The notes under the pieces were generated by a model. The model ran no database searches and had not been told where the DNA came from. It saw nothing but the letters and a program-made list of their open reading frames with translations. Below are positions 57,966 to 64,000 of a DNA stretch of 64,000 nt, one piece after another. The DNA is from Cryptomeria japonica (lineage: Eukaryota > Streptophyta > Pinopsida > Cupressales > Cupressaceae). A program made the position numbers and the translations under genes. Each line of letters begins with the position of its first letter. Position 1 is the stretch's first letter. The stretch spans positions 822,363,896 through 822,427,895 of the forward strand of contig NC_081414.1 in NCBI RefSeq assembly GCF_030272615.1, read 5' to 3'.

Positions 57966-58906
57966 GAATACCTTTCCCATAACCTATGCTGGTATGTGTT
58001 CTGCATTGATTAGATAAGTGTCCATATCTTCCACAAACATAACATCTTACATTCATTCTGCAATTTTCTAAATTATGACCAATTTTGTTGCACTTTGAAC
58101 ATTGACCGATGGGTGTATTAGTGTTTTGATGATTTCTAGATCTACAATGATTTTCTCTTTGACCATACTTGTTACAGTTAAAGCATTTCCCATTGAATTT
58201 GTAAGCATTACATTGTCTTACCAGTTTGCTATGATCATGATTGTTTGTAATACCAGAGCTTTCACCAACTTCTAAGCCAAGGCCATTTGTATCACCATTA
58301 GGTTTCTAATTCTTCAGCATGTCACCAAGTTCTTCTGAACTTTTCTTGAATTTCTCCTTGTGTTGATTTGCAATAGTCACTTCATTCTCCAACATTTCTT
58401 TCTATCTCATGAGTTCAGTTCTGTCATTTTGTGTATGCATCAGATCTATCTTCAACATATCATTTTCATGACTGAGTCATGTGTTTTAATTTCTAGCATC
58501 ATTTAGTCTTCTAACCAATTCTTCTTCATTCTTCTTTTGATTTTCATTTTCTTTACAAAATCTCATAGTCATATCTTGCATCTCATTCTTCATTGAAGTG
58601 TTTTCTTGTCTCAGCTTGTTCACAAGATCATTAAGAGTTTCTTGTTCATCTTCATTATTTTGCATCTTTTCACAAAGATCTCTTCTCTTGTTTCTTGCAA
58701 TAGTAAGATTTTCTTGAAGTGCTTGAATAATATCCTGTGCAGCCTTTAGATCATCTTCAAGTTTGATATTATTTAATTTTTCTACATCATAGTCTGAAAG
58801 AGCTGTTTCCAATTGCTTGCTTAAGTTTTCCATCTCTACCAGTGTCAAGATCTTCCTCAAGCTATTAGACTTTTGAAAATAGAGCACCGAGCTTTGATAC
58901 CAATTG
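57966..58906 (-). pseudogene. Coiled-coil and zinc-knuckle ORF fragment of a truncated LTR element
   Basis: On the - strand, just downstream of a primer site (ATTGGTATCAAAGC, 58893-58906), an ORF of 133 codons (58887-58486; ATG at 58831 gives MENLSKQLETALSDYDVEKL) forms a long coiled coil. After stops it continues to three knuckles: CFNCNKYGQRENHC (His replaced by Gln), CSKCNKIGHNLENC and CYVCGRYGHLSNQC (both intact), fading out near 57966. The layout matches the first ORF of element A: coiled coil first, no copia capsid domain. The rest of the element is missing on this side. Confidence 0.72.
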
Positions 58907-59640
58907 TTAGGATTCCTAGAGATACTGAGAGGGGGGGTGAATCAATATTTGACTGGTATATGAAATTTCTTAACTTATAACATGAAAAGCATATCAAAAC
59001 TATGTACCAGTAAACAAGAAATAATGCAGTAAATAAGAATAACAACCACAACATGAAAAGCACAACATAACACAATATTTTAATGAGGATACTCGATGTG
59101 CGAAAAACCTCGATGGGATTTGTGACCCACAATATTTGTTTACTGGCCAACAAGGGAATATTACTACTACAATAGGGGCCTGCACATGCAGGAAGGCCAA
59201 GTGCCTAGAGCTCACTGTTCAATTACAAAGGAAGTCACACTGACTTACAAAAATAGATTATATAAATCCAATGTCTTGTATTGCTTCCAATCGGCATCAG
59301 CTATGCCAGATTCAGTACCAGTTTAAGCTTTGCTACAACATAAAACCTTTAACCAATAATTTGCATATTAGGTTTGCTATTACTTTTCCATACTTCACAT
59401 CCTATATCATCTACTACAAAAATGATCTCATACATATATGAGTCATGTTACAATCCACCATGTCGGCTTTACAAATTTTTTTTACAATTAATTACAAAAT
59501 GCATTAATACAAAATTGATGTCGGCCAGGGTGCCAGTATTCTTCTTTTTGGTACCAGTGTATTGTATGCTGGTGTAGGATCTGCTAGTGCCGGTGCCTAC
59601 CGGTATCACATGATTGCAAGGTTGCCATCAATGACAATAC
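58907..59640 (-). repeat. 5' LTR of the truncated - strand element
   Basis: It begins (on +) TGTTAGGATTCC after the primer site, has the G-run GAGAGGGGGGGTGAATC and the block CCTGCACATGCAGGAAGGCC near 59169, which is shared with LTR C. The far end is uncertain; I place it near the GCCATCAATGACAAT stretch. Confidence 0.6.
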
Positions 59641-61006
59641 CTTCAATCACCTACAATTTCTCATTGGAGTGTGCATTTGCCAATAGAGTTAAATTTAATT
59701 TATTTATTTTTAAATTAAAAAATGATTATGACAAAGAAGTTTCATTGTTTTTTGTGGAATAATGAGATAATTTATAGTCTCATTTTATTTTGATATTTTG
59801 AGAGTATTTTTTATGTATGTGGTTTGTAAGAAGACAAGACTTAATAACCTTTAAATTCTATCTTGAATTGAGAGATGTACTTGGGAGTGATCGATGAGTA
59901 AAATTAGAACAATCATAATGAAAAATAGAGTGTAGAACAATATAAATCATTAAGATATGTAACTAAAAAATATTTCATATTCAAAATCATAAATTGTATG
60001 AATTAATTTTTAAAATAATTTTAACTATAAAACACAATTTTGATCTAAAAAAAGTTTTACATTTAAAATATAAAAAATAAAAAAATAAATTGTATCTTCT
60101 TTAGTATTATAACAAATATTGCCAAAAGACAACCATTAGTATGTTGAAGTCACCATAAAGACTTATGATAATAACAATCTTGTATAGTACCAAATGAACT
60201 TACACACATAGGAGAAGCAAGAAAGAATGCTGAATTATTCGATTTAAAGCAGAGGTAGGACAATACATGTTAATAGAAATACAAACAAACCAAAAAGCAT
60301 TATAATTGATTCCACTTTACCTACAATCATTGTCAAAAGGTAGTTAAAGGACCCAAGCAAAGCATTTTTAGTTTTCCTAGATAACATTCTTTGACCACAA
60401 GCATATAGGGTGGTAACTACTGGTAGAAAATTCTCAGCATGTATGAAAATGATAGTTGCAGTGATGATGTAGTAGTAGACTAAATATGTTTTGTTTTTTA
60501 ATTTTAAAGTCGTAGATAAAAACTTCTATATTATTTTATTAGAGTTTTTATAATTTATTATATAGATTATAAACAATAGATTATAAAAATATTATATATT
60601 TGATATAGAGTATGAAAATATTGTATTTATAATTTATTTTTATTTTAAGTGATATTGGTATTAGGGAGTCATATTTCATATACTGATTGGAAAGAGATAA
60701 GAGTACAGAGTACAAAATGAAAACTTCATGGGAGTTCATAAAAATTATTTGAAACATATATGCATTATGCATATTTGATGCATTATCTCAATAGAAAACT
60801 ACATTAAATTTCATAACTATTTAGCAGTTTCTTCAACCAGTACAACATCTTCCTCAGTTGGTAATTTCATAACTATTGATTATGATCTAATCTTTATAAA
60901 AAAGGATTTAATGACAATCATTACAACAACAACACATAACATTAACAAAAAAATTCACAATGAATCACTAAAATTTCTTACAAATCCTTGAATCTCGAAT
61001 GCACTC
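59641..61006. other. AT-rich intergenic sequence
   Basis: No gene or repeat could be supported on either strand. Confidence 0.5.
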
Positions 61007-61177
61007 TATAGCGTCCTAAAATTGTGACACTTGCAATTTTGACTGCATTTTGGTCTTCACGATGGCGATGCAACACGAAACCTAAATGGAGACCCCGAAA
61101 CTTGCTCATGACACCAAAAACTGCATTTTTCCAGCACCCTGCCTGATCCCTCCTTGCACCCTGCTGTCCCGGGAGAT

Positions 61178-61237
61178 GGGACCAGAGCACCCAGCGCCCT
61201 GGTCCCCCAGGACCATGGTGCCCAGTGCCCTGGTCCC
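61178..61237 (+). repeat. Two GGACC...GGTCC hairpins in tandem
   Basis: GGGACCAGAGCAC then CCAGCGCCCTGGTCCC (61178-61206), and GGACCATGGTGCC then CAGTGCCCTGGTCC (61210-61237). Each can fold on itself; related copies are at 61861, 62658 and 63280. Confidence 0.75.
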
Positions 61238-61360
61238 TGGCCCTATTTTGGGCCCAGTCTCTTATGGGGGCTTCGGGTCTTTTAGTTTGCAAATTGGAAA
61301 ATATTATTTCCTGGTCGGCCTAAGGTCGGGAAAATCAGTCTATCAACCCTAATTGGCAAG

Positions 61361-61368
61361 TATATAAA
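61361..61368 (+). promoter_or_regulatory. Candidate TATA box of the gypsy-like LTR
   Basis: TATATAAA, about 350 bases into the LTR. Confidence 0.5.
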
Positions 61369-62256
61369 CTACATTTTCTCTCCCATTTTGGTAAGATGGA
61401 AAAAGAAAGGACATATGTGTACAAGATGCAGAAGCGATATTCAAACATTCAAACATTCAAGCATTCAAGCATTCCTTCAAGCAATTGAGCATTCTAAGTC
61501 TCCATTCAAGGCTAAGTGTTGCATTCAAGACAAGGATTCAACCATTGAAGAGGAGATCACATACTACATACAACATACAACATACAACAACATCTACACC
61601 TTCGCATGTAAGAATACAAACATTCTTACAACAAGGTACTAGTACTTGTTTTACATTACAAACATTTACATTTACAACATTTCTCATTTCTTGGTTAATT
61701 CCAAAACTGGGGTTTGACCTAAGGGCAAACCCCTAATCCCTAACCCCCCAATCGTCTTCACTTTTTTGTGTGTAGGTTGCAGGTACATGGCTGTAATTGA
61801 AGATCTGGAATCCTTGTGCATAGACGAACAGATCCCCCTTCGTTTCGCGGATTTTTCGGAGGACCGTGTGCACACCGGGCGCCATCGTCCCATCAAATTT
61901 TGCTCAAATTTGTAGGACAGTGTCGTCTCGATATTTTACTACTAATTCCAGGTCCGTAGCTTCATCCTATATCCCTATCTCTGTTTATAAGCGAATCTTT
62001 CTCACTTTTCATGCATCCCTAGCTTAATTCTTCTATCTACATTCTTTACGAAAGAGGGTAGCCTTGCTATCTTAATCCTTGAAACTCATTTAGAATCCAA
62101 TCTTGCATTGTGTGGGATTGGATCTTGTGGGTTTCAACCCCTCTTTTGAATGTAAAGTCTCCCCTAAGTGAAAACCGTCAATCCTAGTAACCTCCCTTCT
62201 CTCTCCTTGGAGTTGGAAGAGGGGAGAGCAACTAGGGTTCAATTTTCTGCTTTACA

Positions 62257-62275
62257 TTTTGGTGAACCCGACATG
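62257..62275 (+). other. Primer-binding-site-like sequence of the gypsy-like element
   Basis: TTTTGGTGAACCCGACATG follows the presumed LTR end. The donor tRNA cannot be named with certainty. Confidence 0.5.
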
Positions 62276-63436
62276 AACATCCTTTTTGATTATTCATGGT
62301 TAGATTTGAAAATTGGATTCCTTGATTACATTTCCATGTTTGATCTTTTGCAAAATTTTAGAGGTTAATTGCATAAAAACCCTAAATTTTCTTTTTAGTA
62401 ATTAAGCTTGTGAAATGTTTAATTGTTAATGCTTGTTTCAGATTTTCCCTTCTACTGCAAATTATCAATTCATATTTGTGCTTTAATTCTAAAAATTAAG
62501 TGGTTAAGTGTCAAAACCCTAATTTTTGAAACCCTCTTGATTCAACCTTCGTCCGACAATTTCACCGATCAAAACATCTCCAAATCAGCTGTAACTTTGG
62601 ATTCCGTAATAAAATCATAATATCTTTCATCCCTGAAAATTTGGAAAAAAGTTGCGAGGACCGTGTGCACTCCGAGCGCCATCGTCCCTGACATTTTTTT
62701 CGAAATTTCGGGAGCTAGATCTTACTGTATTTTTCTGCTAAAATCCAGAATTTTGGCTGATTTTATCAATTATAACACTTTCAAAATTAAAGTCAAAGTT
62801 GGTCTAGTGATTGCTTGGATTGAGGCTCCTAATCATTCAAAAATTGTTGAAATTGAAATTTTGTGTCAAAATTGTGTTCTTACTGTCCTAAATCTGAAAA
62901 GTGTGTTTGCATTCATTCAAAATTTCAGTGCTTTATTCAAATTCTTACAATTTGTGACTTTTGAAATTAAGTGTTCAATTACAACAACTTTGATTTCCGC
63001 TTTCAAAATTGAATTTTGCGTGAAATTGAGTCAACTTTTAAATTTCAAAACTTGCATTGCTTTTGGTATTCCCTCTAAAATCATAAAATTCAAAATTTCA
63101 GTTTCCCTCTCGTTTTCAAAATTCAAATTTTGCATTTTTTGACAATCTTGGTAGGGTTCAATTTTGAGATTGCAACTTTAATTTGGCCTATCTACAGATC
63201 GTAAAATCACTCAATTTTTTCAGATTAGCTTTAAAATCATCATAACTTTCATCTCTGAAAATTTTGAAAAAAGTTGTGAGGACCGTGTGCACTCCGAGCG
63301 CCACGGTCCCTGACATTTTTTCCAAAATTTCGGGAGATTGTTATGATTGCATTTAACAGCCTAAATCTAGGAGATTGGCTGATTTTACTGAAATTTGCTA
63401 CCTCTAAATTCAAAATCTTCTCTCCCTCTCTAGTGC
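62276..63436 (+). other. Long leader of the gypsy-like element
   Basis: About 1.15 kb without a convincing gene. Two related segments (about 62565-62710 and 63195-63335) each hold AAGTTGYGAGGACCGTGTGC followed by ACTCCGAGCGCCA and GTCCCTGACATTTTTT. Confidence 0.6.
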
Positions 63437-64000
63437 ATGAGTTTTACAACAATAAGCCCTACTTACACAGTTCCCGTTAGACGAAGCCTTAGAATTAAGT
63501 CTTTCCGAGGTTTAATTACCGAGGAGATGGAACCTAATTTGAATAGCCTTTTTAACGAGGACACGGGTAATTCCTCTAATCCTCCTAATGATGAAGAAGC
63601 TCTCCATGAGGTTTCTGTAGAACAACTTTCAAAATTGGATAACCAATTTGGTGATTTTCAGCAATGGATGTCTCAAGAGTATCCCGATAGTCAAGCTCTT
63701 TCATTAATTGAGGGTCTAAAACGTATGGTTCAAAGTGATAAGAATGGAATTGATATTTTGCGTGGTATTGCACACATTGTGGATTCGAATGTGATGCCTA
63801 TGAAGAGTTGTGCCGAAAATTCAGGTTATACACAACCTCCCACTCAAGTCAATCATTTTGTTCTGTTGACAACTCCTATTGCTAGCATACCTACCTTTAC
63901 ATAAAACATAATGACTACTTCTATACAAGACATTCCGCCTATGATCACCAGTCATGGGGGCAATCCTTCCTCTTTAATTAACCCTCTTCCTTCATTCAAT
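63437..64000 (+). pseudogene. N-terminal part of gag-like ORF, gypsy-like element
   Basis: ATG 63437 (MSFTTISPTYTVPVRRSLR) opens 155 codons, with a TAA at 63902, after which the same frame stays open to the window end (NIMTTSIQDIPPMITSHGG). It is acidic and Ser/Asn/Pro-rich, as usual for the N-terminus of plant gypsy Gag. No capsid or zinc-knuckle motif is reached before the window ends. Confidence 0.55.

Larger units (their letters stand above)
61007..62256 (+). repeat. Left LTR of the gypsy-like element (limits approximate)
   Basis: The start is set at TATAGCGTCCTAAAATTGTG, assuming a decayed TG; the end at TTTACA before the primer-site-like sequence. It contains TATATAAA at 61361, CATTCAAG-type short repeats at 61442-61505, and three of the GGACC hairpins. 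Confidence 0.5.
61007..64000 (+). mobile_element. Probable Ty3/gypsy LTR element, 5' part
   Basis: A GC-richer segment from about 61007 with a TATA box, a CATTCAAG repeat, then a primer-site-like TTTTGGTGAACCCGACATG at 62257, a long leader and a gag-like ORF from 63437 that runs out of the window. The primer site differs from the Met type of the copia elements. No second LTR is in the window, so the LTR limits are estimates. Confidence 0.65.

Noticed and set aside
60978-61352. Two overlapping ORFs of about 90-100 codons in the GC-rich segment
   Set aside because: They lie within the presumed gypsy LTR over hairpin repeats, with no conserved motif.
62423-63142. ORFs of 65 and 159 codons in the leader of the gypsy-like element
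   Set aside because: Phe/Ile/Lys-rich translation of AT-rich DNA that spans a repeated hairpin; no motif.

Overview
This window looks like nuclear DNA from a plant with a large, repeat-rich genome. I suspect a gymnosperm, but that rests only on the general look of the repeats and I could not search for matches. No intact host gene is evident. Almost every recognisable coding stretch belongs to a transposable element, and most are broken by in-frame stops and frameshifts.

Layout. (1) 1-6462: an LTR element (A) on the + strand, cut by the window start. It has an initiator-Met-type primer site and a polypurine tract but no visible polymerase; it carries a coiled-coil/zinc-knuckle ORF and a second ORF of about 1000 codons that I do not recognise. 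(2) 6463-10704: AT-rich DNA with a 540-bp TA/TATATG microsatellite and one doubtful small ORF. (3) 10705-22698: Ty1/copia element B (- strand, target duplication TAAAA). Its 5' LTR was split by a second copia element C (16031-22686, - strand, target duplication CACTT). (4) 22740-26690: the 3' part of an L1-type LINE, followed by an extra ORF of unknown function.

(5) 26748-47265: an apparent 20.5-kb DNA transposon D. It has terminal inverted repeats, GCGCATACGTGGTAC-like subterminal repeats at both ends, a decayed DDE-like transposase gene pointing right (30377-33285) and an intron-rich second gene pointing left (46865-44259). Between these genes lies a tandem repeat with a 358-bp period, into which copia element E (34946-42591) has inserted. 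D itself sits at the centre of a palindrome.

(6) 47970-57355: a TGTATG microsatellite split by copia element F (48242-57193, target duplication TATGT). The integrase region of F is split in turn by a 332-bp miniature LTR element G (53022-53353, target duplication CAAGG), whose two 134/135-bp LTRs each contain a tRNA-like sequence with pol III A and B boxes. (7) 57356-59640: a possible LTR fragment and a truncated - strand element with the same coiled-coil/zinc-knuckle ORF type as A. (8) 61007-64000: the LTR, leader and gag start of a probable Ty3/gypsy element that carries repeated GGACC...GGTCC hairpins.

The copia proteins follow the normal order gag, protease, integrase, RT, RNase H. Key residues are often lost, and many stops sit where the family has Gln, Trp or Arg, which fits C-to-T decay of methylated DNA. 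The most unusual items are the tRNA-bearing miniature LTR element, the two-gene DNA transposon, and the polymerase-less element A.
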